DNA of 64,000 bases from Bog-756 sp963734435 (lineage in GTDB: Bacteria > Actinomycetota > Acidimicrobiia > Acidimicrobiales > RAAP-2), in NCBI GenBank assembly GCA_963734435.1, contig CAVTHA010000010.1:310001-374000 (forward strand), in the 5' to 3' direction. Numbering within the stretch: the stretch's first letter is position 1; every line of letters begins with the position of its first letter. This document shows positions 1 through 8,712 of this stretch, piece after piece. Under the pieces are notes generated by a model that did no database searches, was not told the DNA's origin, and was given only the letters and a program-made list of their open reading frames with translations. The position numbers and the translations under genes are program-made.

Positions 1-1
1 G

Positions 2-1594
2 TTCTCCGAGACCATCGAGCTCGACCTGGCCACCGTGGTGCCGAGCATCGCCGGACCGGCCCGGCCCCAGGACCTGGTCGCCCTGTCCGGCGCCCGGGAG
101 TCGTACCGGGCCGCCCTCGGGCGTGACCCGCGGGCCGGCCAGGCGTCGACGGCCGACGGTGCCACCACCACCGTCCGGGACGGCGCCGTGGTGGTGGCCG
201 CCATCACCAGCTGCACCAACACCTCGAACCCGGAGGTCATGGTGGCGGCCGGGCTGCTCGCGGCGCGGGCCGTCGAGCGAGGCCTCCGGCCTCCTCCCTG
301 GGTCAAGACGTCTCTCGCCCCCGGATCGCGGGTGGTCATGGACTACCTCGACCGAGCCGGGCTGACCGGTCCCCTGGCCGCCATCGGGTTCGACCTGGTG
401 GGGTTCGGGTGCACCACCTGCATCGGCAACTCGGGGCCGCTCCTCGGCACCGTGTCCGAAGCGGTGCGGGAGGCCGACCTCTCGGTGGCGTCGGTGCTGT
501 CGGGCAATCGCAACTTCGAAGGGCGCATCCACCCCGACGTCCGCCTCAACTATCTCGCCTCGCCCCCGCTGGTGGTGGCCTACGCCCTCGCCGGGACCAT
601 GGACATCGACCTCAGCACCGAGCCGCTCGGAACCGGCACCGACGGCCGGCCCGTCCATCTCGCCGACCTCTGGCCCACGGCGGAGGAGGTCACCGAGACC
701 ATCCGCTCCTCGCTCGACTCCGAGATGTTCCGTCAGCGCTACGGGGCGGTCTTCGACGGCGACGACCGGTGGCGATCGGTGGAGGCCCCCACCGGGAGCA
801 CCTTCCAATGGGACCCCCAGTCGACCTATGTCCTCCGACCGCCGTTCCTCGAGGGCCTGTCCAAGCAGCCGGCCCGGGTGACCGACATCGGGGGGGCCAG
901 GGTGCTGGCCAAGCTGGGCGACAGTGTGACCACCGACCACATCTCGCCGGCGGGGAGCATCGGTCCCGCCACCCCGGCCGGCCACTACCTGCAGGACCAC
1001 GGGGTCGGCCCGGCCGACTTCAACTCCTACGGGACGCGGCGTGGCAACCACGAGGTGATGATGAGGGGCACCTTCGCCAACGTACGGCTGCGCAACCAGA
1101 TGGCACCGGGGACCGAGGGTGGCTTCACCGTGCACCTACCCGACGGCGACCAGACCACCATCTTCGACGCCGCCCTCCGGTACGCCGACGAGGCGGTGCC
1201 GTTGGTGGTCCTGGCCGGCAAGGAGTACGGGTCCGGCTCGTCACGTGACTGGGCGGCCAAGGGCACCACCCTGTTGGGCATCCGGGCCGTCATCGCCGAG
1301 AGCTTCGAGCGGATCCACCGCTCCAACCTCATCGGGATGGGCGTCCTGCCCCTCCAGTACGCGGACGGCGAGAGCGCGGCCTCGCTCGGCCTGACCGGGC
1401 ACGAGGTGTTCGCCGTCACCGGGCTCGCCCCCCTCAACCAGGGCACCACGCCGAAGACCGTGGCCGTTCGGGCCACCGACGGGGACCGGGTGGTGGAATT
1501 CGAGGCCCGGCTGCGCATCGACACGCCGATGGAGTCCGAGTACTACCGCCACGGCGGCATCCTGCCCTACATGCTGCGCCAGATGGCCGGCTGA
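2..1594 (+). CDS. acnA: Aconitate hydratase, C-terminal part (5' end outside window)
   Basis: Aconitase of the TCA cycle interconverts citrate and isocitrate using a [4Fe-4S] cluster. The frame is already open at base 2, so the N-terminal third lies upstream of the window; the GTG at base 35 is internal. Cluster ligands are visible as ITSCTNTSNPEVM and the CTTC pair in GFGCTTCIGNSG. The swivel domain follows, with GDSVTTDHISPAGSI, SYGTRRGNHEVMM and the substrate-binding YGSGSSRDWAAKG. The C-terminus ends normally in a TGA. The layout is that of the monomeric AcnA/IRP type. It meets the hemolysin III gene tail to tail 15 bases downstream. Confidence 0.96.
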   Translation, partial: FSETIELDLATVVPSIAGPARPQDLVALSGARESYRAALGRDPRAGQASTADGATTTVRDGAVVVAAITSCTNTSNPEVMVAAGLLAARAVERGLRPPPWVKTSLAPGSRVVMDYLDRAGLTGPLAAIGFDLVGFGCTTCIGNSGPLLGTVSEAVREADLSVASVLSGNRNFEGRIHPDVRLNYLASPPLVVAYALAGTMDIDLSTEPLGTGTDGRPVHLADLWPTAEEVTETIRSSLDSEMFRQRYGAVFDGDDRWRSVEAPTGSTFQWDPQSTYVLRPPFLEGLSKQPARVTDIGGARVLAKLGDSVTTDHISPAGSIGPATPAGHYLQDHGVGPADFNSYGTRRGNHEVMMRGTFANVRLRNQMAPGTEGGFTVHLPDGDQTTIFDAALRYADEAVPLVVLAGKEYGSGSSRDWAAKGTTLLGIRAVIAESFERIHRSNLIGMGVLPLQYADGESAASLGLTGHEVFAVTGLAPLNQGTTPKTVAVRATDGDRVVEFEARLRIDTPMESEYYRHGGILPYMLRQMAG

Positions 1595-1609
1595 CGGGAC
1601 GCCCGGGGG

Positions 1610-2302
1610 CTACCCGGCCAGCGGGAGCACGAACCAGGCGATGGCCACGTACTGGAGGACCGCTCCCACCACGGTGCAGGCGTGGAACACCTCGTGGTAC
1701 CCGAACACCTCGGGTCGGGGGTCCGGTCGCTTGAGGGCGTAGACCACCGCGCCCGCCGAGTAGCACAGCCCGCCGGCGAGCAGCAGGCAGAAGCCGACCG
1801 CCCCGAGGGCGTGGAGGAGCTGGGGCAGTACGGCCAGGGCGGCCCATCCCACCACCACGTACGGCAGGGCGATCACCCACTTGGGGGCATCCAGCCACAC
1901 CTGGCGCGTGATGATGCCGGCGGCCATCCCGCCCCACACGATGCAGAGCACGGTGGTGCGGGCCCAGCCACCGAGGGCGATGCCGGCCACGGCCGTGTAC
2001 GAGCCGGCGATGGCGATGAAGATGGTCGAGTGGTCGGCGCGTCGCATGCGGCGCCGGGCGACCGGGCCCCAGGTGCACCGGTGGAACAGGGCGCTCACCC
2101 CGAAGAGCAGCGAGATCGACAGGGCGTAGACGGACACCACTGCGGCCGAGCCGGCCGTCGGGGCGGCCGCCACCAGCGCGGCGCCCGACACCAACGAGAC
2201 GAAGAAGGCCACCTGGTGCAAGACGCCACGAAACCTGGGCTTGACCAGGGGTGGGCCCTCGCCCGACCGTTCGCCCTCGACCAGGGCGCGGGCGGGCGGC
2301 AT
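1610..2302 (-). CDS. Hemolysin III / PAQR-family membrane protein
   Basis: A seven-helix membrane protein of about 230 residues in the hemolysin III (YqfA/TrhA, PAQR) family, whose members are implicated in membrane homeostasis. The cytolysin name is historical. Seen here: PRFRGVLHQVAFF near the N-terminus, the conserved SALFHR and DHSTIFIAIAGSY segments, and FGYHEVFHACTVVGA near the C-terminus; these supply the Ser, His and Asp residues typical of the family. The ATG at 2302 is chosen because it shares a base with the TGA of the upstream amidotransferase (TGATG), which implies translational coupling. The open frame extends further upstream but reads there as low-complexity shadow sequence. 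Confidence 0.88.
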   Translation of the reverse strand: MPPARALVEGERSGEGPPLVKPRFRGVLHQVAFFVSLVSGAALVAAAPTAGSAAVVSVYALSISLLFGVSALFHRCTWGPVARRRMRRADHSTIFIAIAGSYTAVAGIALGGWARTTVLCIVWGGMAAGIITRQVWLDAPKWVIALPYVVVGWAALAVLPQLLHALGAVGFCLLLAGGLCYSAGAVVYALKRPDPRPEVFGYHEVFHACTVVGAVLQYVAIAWFVLPLAG

Positions 2303-3084
2303 CAGCGGGGGGGTCCGGTCCGGGCCAGGGAGGCAGCTCGTTCGCCGACCGCCGAGGCGGCCACGAAGCGACGGAGCACCCGCCGTCCCACGCTTTCCAC
2401 GGCGGCCAGTTCCGGCCCCCCGAGGGCCACCCCGGGGGGGAGGAGGGGCTGCCATGCCGCGGCCAGGGTCGGGTCGACCTCGACGTGGAACTGCAGGCCG
2501 TAGGCGCGGGCGCCCCAGCGGAAGGCCTGGTGCGGATAGCGGGCGGTGGCCGCCAGGTGGGCCGCGCCCTCCGGGAGGGCGAAGGTGTCCTGGTGCCAGT
2601 GGAGGCACGGGACGGTGGGGTCGGCGAGGCCGCCGTATTCCGGGCCGAGGACGCGGTCGGTCCGGCCGGCCGGGGTGAGCTGCACGTGCCCCATCCCGAT
2701 CTCGGGCTCGGCACCCGTCGTCACTTCCGCCCCGAGCGATGCCGCCAGCTGCTGGGCGCCGAGGCACACGCCGAGCACCGGGCAACCGGCCCGGGTCACC
2801 TCGCCGATCAGGGCCCGCTCGTCCTCCAGCCACGGATGGGCAGCGATGTCATGGACCCCCATGGGCCCACCCATCACCACCAGGCCGGCGATCGACCCGG
2901 CATCGGGCAGCGCCTGGCCGCCATCGGGGCGCACCACCACGAGGCTCCACCCGGCCTCGGTGAGGGCGTCGGCGATGAGGCCGGGACCCTCGTAGTCCAC
3001 GTGCTGGAGCACGAACCAGGGCCGGCGGGGGGGGTCGTCACCGCCCTCTTGGCGGCCGGCCCGGTCGGCCTCGACCGAGCTCAC
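2302..3084 (-). CDS. Class I glutamine amidotransferase (GMP synthase-like)
   Basis: A stand-alone type 1 glutamine amidotransferase of 260 residues. The oxyanion segment VMGGPMGVHD, nucleophile elbow GVCLGAQQLA (catalytic Cys) and LQFHVEVDPT (catalytic His plus Glu) are all present. Family members hydrolyse glutamine or gamma-glutamyl compounds and pass ammonia to a partner; no synthetase partner is adjacent, so the substrate is unknown. The start is the GTG at 3084, whose last two bases lie in the TGA of the PIG-L gene (GTGA overlap), and its stop overlaps the hemolysin III start. The three genes thus look like one tightly coupled operon. Confidence 0.88.
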   Translation of the reverse strand: MSSVEADRAGRQEGGDDPPRRPWFVLQHVDYEGPGLIADALTEAGWSLVVVRPDGGQALPDAGSIAGLVVMGGPMGVHDIAAHPWLEDERALIGEVTRAGCPVLGVCLGAQQLAASLGAEVTTGAEPEIGMGHVQLTPAGRTDRVLGPEYGGLADPTVPCLHWHQDTFALPEGAAHLAATARYPHQAFRWGARAYGLQFHVEVDPTLAAAWQPLLPPGVALGGPELAAVESVGRRVLRRFVAASAVGERAASLARTGPPR

Positions 3085-3833
3085 GTCGTGGCCACCACCC
3101 GGAATGCCTCGGCCAGGCTCCCGTCGGGCAGGCCGGCGGCCGATGCCGTCCCCGACATCCAGGCCCGCAGCATCCCGTCGAGCTCGGCCCCTTCCCCGAC
3201 CTGGCTCCGGTGCGAGCGCAGGGCGGCCAACTTGCGGTCGAACTGGGCGGTGGCGTCCACGGCCCGGTCGGCCCGCTCGGTGGCCATGATCCAGAGCTCG
3301 GGCACGGTGTGGGGCTCGAGGCCGTCGTCGAGGAGCTCGGGGAAGGCGAAGGGGTTGCGGGCGTCCGGATAGACAGCACAGGTCGCCGCCTCGCCTGCGG
3401 CCAGATGATCGGGGTGGCTGGCGTAGATCCGGTCCCAGTTCCGCTCCGGGGACTGGGCCACCACCCGGTCGGGCCGGAACCGCCGGATCACGCCGGTGAT
3501 GGCCCGGCGGAGGTCGAGGTCGGGCACCACGCGCCCGTCCGGGAAGCCGAGAAAGGTCACATGGTCGACCCCGACCTTTCCGGCCGCCTCGGACTGCTCC
3601 TTCCGGCGGATGGCGGCCATGTCGGCGCGTGGGAGCGACCGGTCCGAGCCGCCGGCGTCGCCGTCGGTGACGATGCAGTAGGCCACCTCGACGCCGGCGT
3701 CGGTCCAGACCGCCACCGAGCCGGCCACTCCGAAATCCACGTCGTCGGGGTGGGCGGTCACCACCAGGATCCGGTCGACGCCCTCGGTGCCGGTATCGAC
3801 CATGAGCGGGTGCACCCCGTTGCCGTGTACCAC
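3081..3833 (-). CDS. PIG-L/LmbE family deacetylase
   Basis: A zinc-dependent N-acetylglucosamine-type deacetylase of 250 residues. The metal and catalytic motif AHPDDVDFG lies near residue 27, followed by TDGDAGG and the later metal-ligand region YASHPDHLAAGEA. In actinobacteria this family includes MshB and Mca of mycothiol metabolism, but also enzymes of unknown substrate; the sequence does not decide between them. The GTG at 3833 is preferred over the ATG at 3803 because a TACGGT hexamer lies 8 bases before it, matching the leaderless pattern seen elsewhere in the window. It is the first gene of a three-gene overlapping operon. Confidence 0.88.
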   Translation of the reverse strand: MVHGNGVHPLMVDTGTEGVDRILVVTAHPDDVDFGVAGSVAVWTDAGVEVAYCIVTDGDAGGSDRSLPRADMAAIRRKEQSEAAGKVGVDHVTFLGFPDGRVVPDLDLRRAITGVIRRFRPDRVVAQSPERNWDRIYASHPDHLAAGEAATCAVYPDARNPFAFPELLDDGLEPHTVPELWIMATERADRAVDATAQFDRKLAALRSHRSQVGEGAELDGMLRAWMSGTASAAGLPDGSLAEAFRVVATT

Positions 3834-3841
3834 TTCCGCCT

Positions 3842-3847
3842 ACCGTA
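3842..3847 (-). promoter_or_regulatory. Putative -10 element (TACGGT) of the PIG-L operon
   Basis: On the minus strand TACGGT ends 8 bases before the GTG start at 3833. No purine-rich ribosome-binding site fits that GTG, so a leaderless transcript is inferred. Confidence 0.5.
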
Positions 3848-3902
3848 TTCGGCCGACGACCGGGCCCGCCCGGACGGCGGACCGGTGGGCTCCGGTTGGC
3901 CC

Positions 3903-5142
3903 TCAGTCCTCGCCGGGCTCCCAGGTAGCCAGGTCGGCGAGCCGTGGGTCGTTCGAGAAGATCTCGACGATGGGCGACTTGAGCCCGATGCGGGTCTGGA
4001 TGCGCTCGACTTCGAGGACCTGGTTCCACTGGACCAGGCTGACCACCAGGCCGGCCTCGCCGGCCCGGGCCGTCCGGCCCGACCGGTGCAGGTACGCCTT
4101 GTGGTCCTCGGGCGGGTCGAAGTGGATGACCACGTCGACCAGTTCGATGTCCAGGCCCCGGGCGGCCACGTCGGTGGCCACCAGCACCGGCAGCTTCCCG
4201 TCGGCGAAGTCGCTGGAGCGTCCGCTCACGGAAGGCCTGCCGGAGGTCACCGTGGATGGCGCCGGCCTTGACCCCCTCCTTGCGCAGCTGGTCGACCAGC
4301 CGGTCGGCCCCCCGCTTGGTCCGCACGAACACCAGCGTCTTGTCCGAGTGGCGGCAGATCGCCGCGCACACCTTGACCCGGTCCATCTGGTGCACCTCGA
4401 GGAAACGGTGCTCCATGGCCTCGACCGTGGTCCGACGCGAGGCCACCTCGTGCATCACCGGATCGGCCATGTACCGGTTCACCAGCCGGTCGACCGCCCC
4501 GTCGAGCGTGGCCGAGAAGAGGAGGGTCTGGTGGGGCCGCTCCAGTCGACGCAGCACCCATTCGACCTGGGGCATGAACCCCATGTCGGCCATGCGGTCG
4601 GCCTCGTCCAGCACCAGCGTCTCGATATCGGCCACCGAGACCTCCCCGCGGTCGCCGAGGTCGATGAGGCGGCCCGGGGTGGCAATGACCACGTCCACCC
4701 CCCGTCGCAACTTCTTCACCTGGCGCTCGATGTCGGCGCCACCGTAGACGGCGGCGATGCGGAGGCCCACGGCCCGGGCCAGCGGGTGGAGCACCTCGCT
4801 CACCTGCACGGCGAGCTCCCGGGTGGGCACCAGCACCAGGGCCCGCGGCCGGCCGGGCTCGGTGGACCGGGCTGCCATGGTGCGCTGCAGGAGAGGGAGG
4901 CCAAAGGCCAGGGTCTTGCCCGAGCCGGTCTTGGCCTTGCCGCACACGTCGAGCCCGGCGAGGGCGTCGGCCACGGTCATGGCCTGGATGGCGAACGGAT
5001 TGAAGATCGACTGACGCCCGAGGGCCTCGACCAGGACGGGGTCGACCCCCAACGAGGCAAAGGTGCGGGGGTCGCCGTGCTCGGACAGGGCGATCTCATC
5101 AGGGCCGAGGACGCGGCCCGACGGATCGATGGCGGTGGTCAT
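3903..5142 (-). CDS. DEAD-box ATP-dependent RNA helicase (apparent frameshift)
   Basis: An RNA helicase that remodels structured RNA, for example in ribosome assembly or cold adaptation. Motifs occur in order: the Q-motif (NPFAIQAM), motif I (AKTGSGKT), Ia (PTRELAVQV), Ib (TPGRLIDLG), II (DEAD in VLDEADRMADMG), III (SAT), then FVRTKRGADRL. After IHGDLRQAFRER the frame breaks; motifs V and VI (ATDVAARGLDIELVDVVIHFD, HRSGRTARAGEAG) continue one frame away. An extra base near 4209 explains this: removing it gives QRFADGKLPVLVATD and a 412-residue protein. The ATG at 5142 starts the homologous part. An indel error is more likely than a real pseudogene. Confidence 0.88.
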
Positions 5143-5455
5143 GGGATCGGTTGCTCTCTCTCGTCTGTTCTGACGGCCGCCCGGCCGTCGCCGCCCGGGC
5201 TGTCCGCGGACGGTGCGGGCCCGCCTCGGGCCCACGTCCGGGCGGTGTACGAGCCCGGAGAACAGGATGAGGAAGACCCCGGTGGCGGGAGTCCTCCCGG
5301 CCACGCCGTCCATACTACCCCGAAACCGAGCAAGCTCCAGGTCAACGCCGGTCAGGGGGGCACGGGCGCCCGGACACAGGCCGACCGGGGGTGTGCCATG
5401 GTGGGCAGCCGCGCCCCGTCGCACCCCGAGGGGCCCCCACGAAAGGATGCCGAGC
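5143..5455. other. Intergenic region between divergent helicase and peroxiredoxin genes
   Basis: 313 bases with no convincing gene. It must hold divergent promoters. A TAGTAT hexamer on the minus strand around 5320 could be a helicase -10 box and would imply a leader of over 150 bases, but no -35 at normal spacing was found. A GAAAGG ribosome-binding site precedes the peroxiredoxin start. Confidence 0.4.
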
Positions 5456-5920
5456 ATGGGAAAGTTGACACCCGGCGCCAAGGCCCCCCGGTTCACCCTC
5501 CCGGACCAGGACGGAACGTCGGTCTCCCTGAAGGACTTCGCCGGGAAGCGGGTGGTGGTGTACTTCTACCCGAGGGACGACACCCCGGGCTGCACCAAGG
5601 AGGCTTGCCAGTTCAACGACAACCTCCGGGCCTTCACCCGGGCCAAGGTGCCCGTCCTCGGGATCTCGGCCGACAGCGCGGAGAAGCACCGCGCCTTCCG
5701 GTCCAAGTACGGCCTCAAGTTCCCGCTGCTCACCGACGCCGACCACAAGGTGGGAGAGGCCTACGGGGCCTGGGGTGAGAAGACCCTCTACGGCAAGAAG
5801 ACGGTCGGGGTCATCCGGTCCACCTTCCTGATCGGTGCCGACGGCAAGGTCATCCGGCCCTGGTACCAGGTCCGGGCCGACGGCCACGCCGAGAAGGTCC
5901 TGGCCGAGCTGGAGAGCTGA
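5456..5920 (+). CDS. bcp: Thioredoxin-dependent peroxiredoxin, BCP/PrxQ type
   Basis: A 154-residue thiol peroxidase that reduces hydrogen peroxide and organic hydroperoxides at the expense of thioredoxin. The peroxidatic Cys46 lies in DDTPGCTKEAC and the resolving Cys51 is five residues on, the arrangement of atypical 2-Cys PrxQ enzymes. FYPRDD, LGISADS and the late RSTFLIGADGKV strand are typical. The ATG at 5456 is chosen because GAAAGG lies about 8 bases upstream. An in-frame ATG at 5447 is too close to that site. Confidence 0.95.
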   Translation: MGKLTPGAKAPRFTLPDQDGTSVSLKDFAGKRVVVYFYPRDDTPGCTKEACQFNDNLRAFTRAKVPVLGISADSAEKHRAFRSKYGLKFPLLTDADHKVGEAYGAWGEKTLYGKKTVGVIRSTFLIGADGKVIRPWYQVRADGHAEKVLAELES

Positions 5921-5941
5921 CCGCCCGGGCCGGCCACGCAC

Positions 5942-6724
5942 CTATCGCTGGTGGCGCGGGCACCACCAGGTGGTCCGGCCGCCCACCACCGAGCGGGTGA
6001 GCGCGGCGCCGTCGCGGGGGCAGCGACCGTCCGGGTGGCGCTCGTCGACCAGGTCACCGAGGTGGGAGCCACCCTGCTCGATGAGCCGGCCCAGCGTGGA
6101 GACGAGATGCCGGTGAAGCCGGCGCACCTCGGCGGCGGTGAGGGAGCCGGCGGGCCGCAACGGCGACAGCCCCGCCCGCCACAGCACCTCGTCGGCGATG
6201 AGGTTGCCGATGCCCGCCACCCTCGACTGGTCGAGCAGACGGGCCTTGAGGGCGGCAGCCGATCCCCGTAGTGCCGCCCCCAGCTCGGACGGGCTGATGG
6301 TCGTGGCGTCGGGCCCGAGGCCCGACGCATCGGGATCGAGCATCACGCCGCCGAGCCGCCGGGGGTCGTGGACCACCAGGGACCCGCCGTCCTCGAACCC
6401 GGCCGACCAGCGGTCGAAGGAGGTGCCGGGGCGCGGCGACGAGTATCGCCAGCGGTCGATGGCGGCGACACCGTCCACCACCAGGGTCCCGGTCATCCCG
6501 AAGCGGATCCCGAGCGTGGACCCGCCGTCGACGTCCAGAAGGAGGAGCTTCCCGATCCGCCGCGCCGAGGTGAAGGCGTGGCCGAGCAGGGCCCGCTCGA
6601 GAACGGCGCCGGTGGCACCTCCTTTGAGGAACCAGGCATCGGGAGAGGTGACCGACGTGATCGTGCGCCCGAGCACGGCCTCCGCCGCGCTGCGGTACCG
6701 CTCGACTTCGGGCAGCTCGGGCAC
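5942..6724 (-). CDS. Fpg/Nei-family DNA glycosylase with variant zinc finger
   Basis: A base-excision-repair glycosylase/AP lyase of 260 residues. After the initiator comes PELPEVERYR, whose proline is the catalytic nucleophile once Met is removed, with Glu next. The Lys of RRIGKLLLLD matches the conserved beta-hairpin lysine, and the H2TH region is IGNLIADEVLWRAGLSP. The C-terminal finger reads CPRDG...WWCPRHQR: the second and fourth ligands, normally Cys, are Asp and His. Substrate range (8-oxoG versus oxidised pyrimidines) cannot be decided. The GTG at 6724 is set by PELPEV and by a TACCCT hexamer 6 bases upstream. Confidence 0.9.
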   Translation of the reverse strand: MPELPEVERYRSAAEAVLGRTITSVTSPDAWFLKGGATGAVLERALLGHAFTSARRIGKLLLLDVDGGSTLGIRFGMTGTLVVDGVAAIDRWRYSSPRPGTSFDRWSAGFEDGGSLVVHDPRRLGGVMLDPDASGLGPDATTISPSELGAALRGSAAALKARLLDQSRVAGIGNLIADEVLWRAGLSPLRPAGSLTAAEVRRLHRHLVSTLGRLIEQGGSHLGDLVDERHPDGRCPRDGAALTRSVVGGRTTWWCPRHQR

Positions 6725-6730
6725 CCGTCG

Positions 6731-6736
6731 AGGGTA
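6731..6736 (-). promoter_or_regulatory. Putative -10 element (TACCCT) of the Fpg-like gene
   Basis: Minus-strand TACCCT lies 6 bases before the GTG at 6724, with no Shine-Dalgarno sequence; a leaderless start is inferred. Confidence 0.45.
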
Positions 6737-6769
6737 GCCAAACGGTCCGCTGCCCAGCCAGGCCCTGGC

Positions 6770-6775
6770 TAGGGT
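6770..6775 (+). promoter_or_regulatory. Putative -10 element (TAGGGT) of the FrhB-like gene
   Basis: TAGGGT lies 6 bases before the ATG at 6782. It is divergent from the Fpg promoter 34 bases away. The GAGGT between them is too close to the ATG to act as a ribosome-binding site. Confidence 0.45.
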
Positions 6776-6781
6776 GAGGTC

Positions 6782-7907
6782 ATGCCGCCGGAGAAGCCTC
6801 ATTGGGCCGAGCTGTTCACCGAAGTGGTCACCTCCGGCCTGTGCACCGGCTGCGCGGCGTGCATCGTGGCCTGCCCCTACGACGTGCTCTCCTACGACGA
6901 CACGGGCGGACGCTACAAGCCATTCCACATCGACGCCGAGGGCGGTCCGGAGAGCTGCACCCACGGGGTCAAGGGTTGCACCATGTGCACCCGGGCCTGT
7001 CCGCGGTTCCGGGAGTGGGAGACCGAGATCGACACCCACCTCTTCGGCCGGGAGCGCACGCCCGACGAGGTCATCGGGGTGTCCTCCGACGTCCTGTTGA
7101 TCCGAGCCACCGACCCGGAGGTGCTGGACCTCGGCCAGGACGGCGGACTGGTCTCCGCCCTGCTGATCTGGGCGCCTCGAGCATGACGTCATCGACGCCG
7201 CCCTGGTCTCGGAGCTCGAAGGCGACGGTTCGACCTGGAAGGCGGTGCCGGGGGTGGCCACCACCCGGGCCGAGGTACTGGCCGCCGCCGGATCGCGCTA
7301 CACCTATTCGGCCAATCCCCTGGCCTACCGTCTGGCGATCGAGGCGGGGGCCGAGCGCATCGCCCTCGTGGGCATGGGGTGCCAGACATCGGCCGCCCCG
7401 GTCATGAAGGCCCGCAAGGCGGGCAAGATCGCCCGTCGGCTGACCCTCACCATCGGCCTCATGTGCTCCAAGACCTTCGACGACGCCATCTTCCCCGAGT
7501 TGTTCGAGGCGCGCTACGGGATCGCCCGGGCCGACATCGAGAAGATGAACATCAAGGGCGTGTTCCAGGTGTGGACGAAAGACGGCGCGTACCACGAGAT
7601 CCCGCTCAAGGAGGCCCACGCCTGGACCAGGGAGGGATGCACCTTGTGCCCCGACTTCGCCGCCGAGCACGCCGACATCTCGACGGGCGGCATCGGGGCG
7701 TTCAACGACTGGACGCTGATCATCGTGCGCACCGAGCAGGGTCGAGAGCTCCTCGAGGCCATGGTCGCCGACGGCGCGGTCGAGACCAGGCCCGGTGACG
7801 ACGACCCCGGAGCCATCGCGCTGCTCCAGCGGCTGGCCCGGGTCAGCCGGCGGCGTTGGCCGGAAACGGCGGTGGCGATGCCCGGCCGGCTGCCGGCCAC
7901 CACCTGA
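6782..7907 (+). CDS. Coenzyme F420 hydrogenase/dehydrogenase beta-subunit (FrhB) family protein, apparent frameshift
   Basis: An iron-sulfur flavoprotein of the FrhB family, members of which pass electrons between F420 or another carrier and a partner enzyme. A ferredoxin-like cluster motif, GLCTGCAACIVACPYDVL, is followed by GCTMCTRACPRF. The C-terminal domain holds ALVGMGCQTSAAP, GLMCSKTFDD and EGCTLCPDFAAEHADIS. The first frame ends at LLIWAPRA and the second opens at about 7180. Dropping one C from the CC at 7175-7176 reads LLIWALEHDVIDAALVSELE through both halves, giving 374 residues. Redox partner and substrate are unknown. F420 use is likely in this phylum but not shown. Confidence 0.85.
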
Positions 7908-8041
7908 GTGCGGGGGCAACCGGCCACCATCTGAGCGCCGGACCGAACAGGCTCCCATCGTCGGCCCGGGCACTCGGCCGGGCCCGGTCGCGCTGACTCC
8001 GCCGACCCATCACACCCGGTCGGGCCGGGATGGCGACGGAG

Positions 8042-8047
8042 TACGGT
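8042..8047 (+). promoter_or_regulatory. Putative -10 element (TACGGT) of the phosphatase-DUF3090-SCO1664 operon
   Basis: TACGGT ends 8 bases before the GTG at 8056. The intervening bases carry no Shine-Dalgarno sequence. Confidence 0.5.
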
Positions 8048-8055
8048 GAACGGGC

Positions 8056-8712
8056 GTGGCCAGCCGAAAGAAGCCCGAGCGACCGACCGTCGTCCTGCTG
8101 GTCCGGCACGGCCTCACCCCGACCACGGGCAAGATCCTGCCGGGACGGGCGCCCGGGCTGCATCTCTCCCCCGAAGGCGAGGTCCAGGCCGAGTCGGTGG
8201 CCGAGCGGATCGCCGAGGCCGGTGGGACGGGGCCGGGGCGACCCAGCGCCGTCTACGCCTCGCCGCTCGAGCGGACCACCGAGACGGCGCGTCCCATCGC
8301 CCGGCGACTGGGGCTACGGGTGCGTTCCGAGCGCGGCCTGGTCGAATGCGATTTCGGGTCCTGGACCGGCTCCAGGCTGGGCACGCTGGCCAGGAAGCCC
8401 GAGTGGCAGGAGGTCCAGCGCTGGCCCAGCGGCTTCCGCTTCCCGGGAGGTGAGTCGTTCCTCGAGATGCAGGCCCGCATGGTGTCGACCATCACGCGGC
8501 TGACCCGGCGTCACCCCGGTGAGACCATCGTGGCCGTATCCCATGCCGACCCGATCAAGGCCGCCGTCGCCTCGGCGGCGGGAACCCATCTCGACCTGTT
8601 CCAGCGGCTCACCGTCTCCCCGTGCTCGGTCACCGCGCTGATCTACGGGGCCACGGCCCACGTGCTCACCGTCAATTCCACGGCATCGCTGGCCCAGCTG
8701 GTGCCGTCATGA
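8056..8712 (+). CDS. Histidine phosphatase (phosphoglycerate mutase-like)
   Basis: A 218-residue histidine phosphatase superfamily protein. The phospho-acceptor motif LVRHG lies near residue 18, with the second Arg in SPLERTTET, Glu in LVECDFG and the second His in VSHADPIK. It resembles the MSMEG_4193-type phosphatases found beside DUF3090 in actinobacteria rather than glycolytic GpmA. Its stop overlaps the next start (ATGA), so co-translation with DUF3090 is likely. Physiological substrate unknown. Confidence 0.9.
   Translation: MASRKKPERPTVVLLVRHGLTPTTGKILPGRAPGLHLSPEGEVQAESVAERIAEAGGTGPGRPSAVYASPLERTTETARPIARRLGLRVRSERGLVECDFGSWTGSRLGTLARKPEWQEVQRWPSGFRFPGGESFLEMQARMVSTITRLTRRHPGETIVAVSHADPIKAAVASAAGTHLDLFQRLTVSPCSVTALIYGATAHVLTVNSTASLAQLVPS

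Noticed and set aside
2302..5496. A single 1064-codon open frame on the minus strand running through helicase, PIG-L and amidotransferase genes.
   Set aside because: Only its ends match proteins. The middle is a Pro/Arg-rich shadow of the PIG-L gene in another frame; it stays open because stops are rare at this GC content and because of the helicase frame break.
3787..5778. A 663-codon plus-strand frame opposite the helicase, and similar long frames at 11056-12846 and 24-27 kb.
   Set aside because: They are His/Gly/Arg-rich antisense shadows of well-supported genes, with no recognisable domain.
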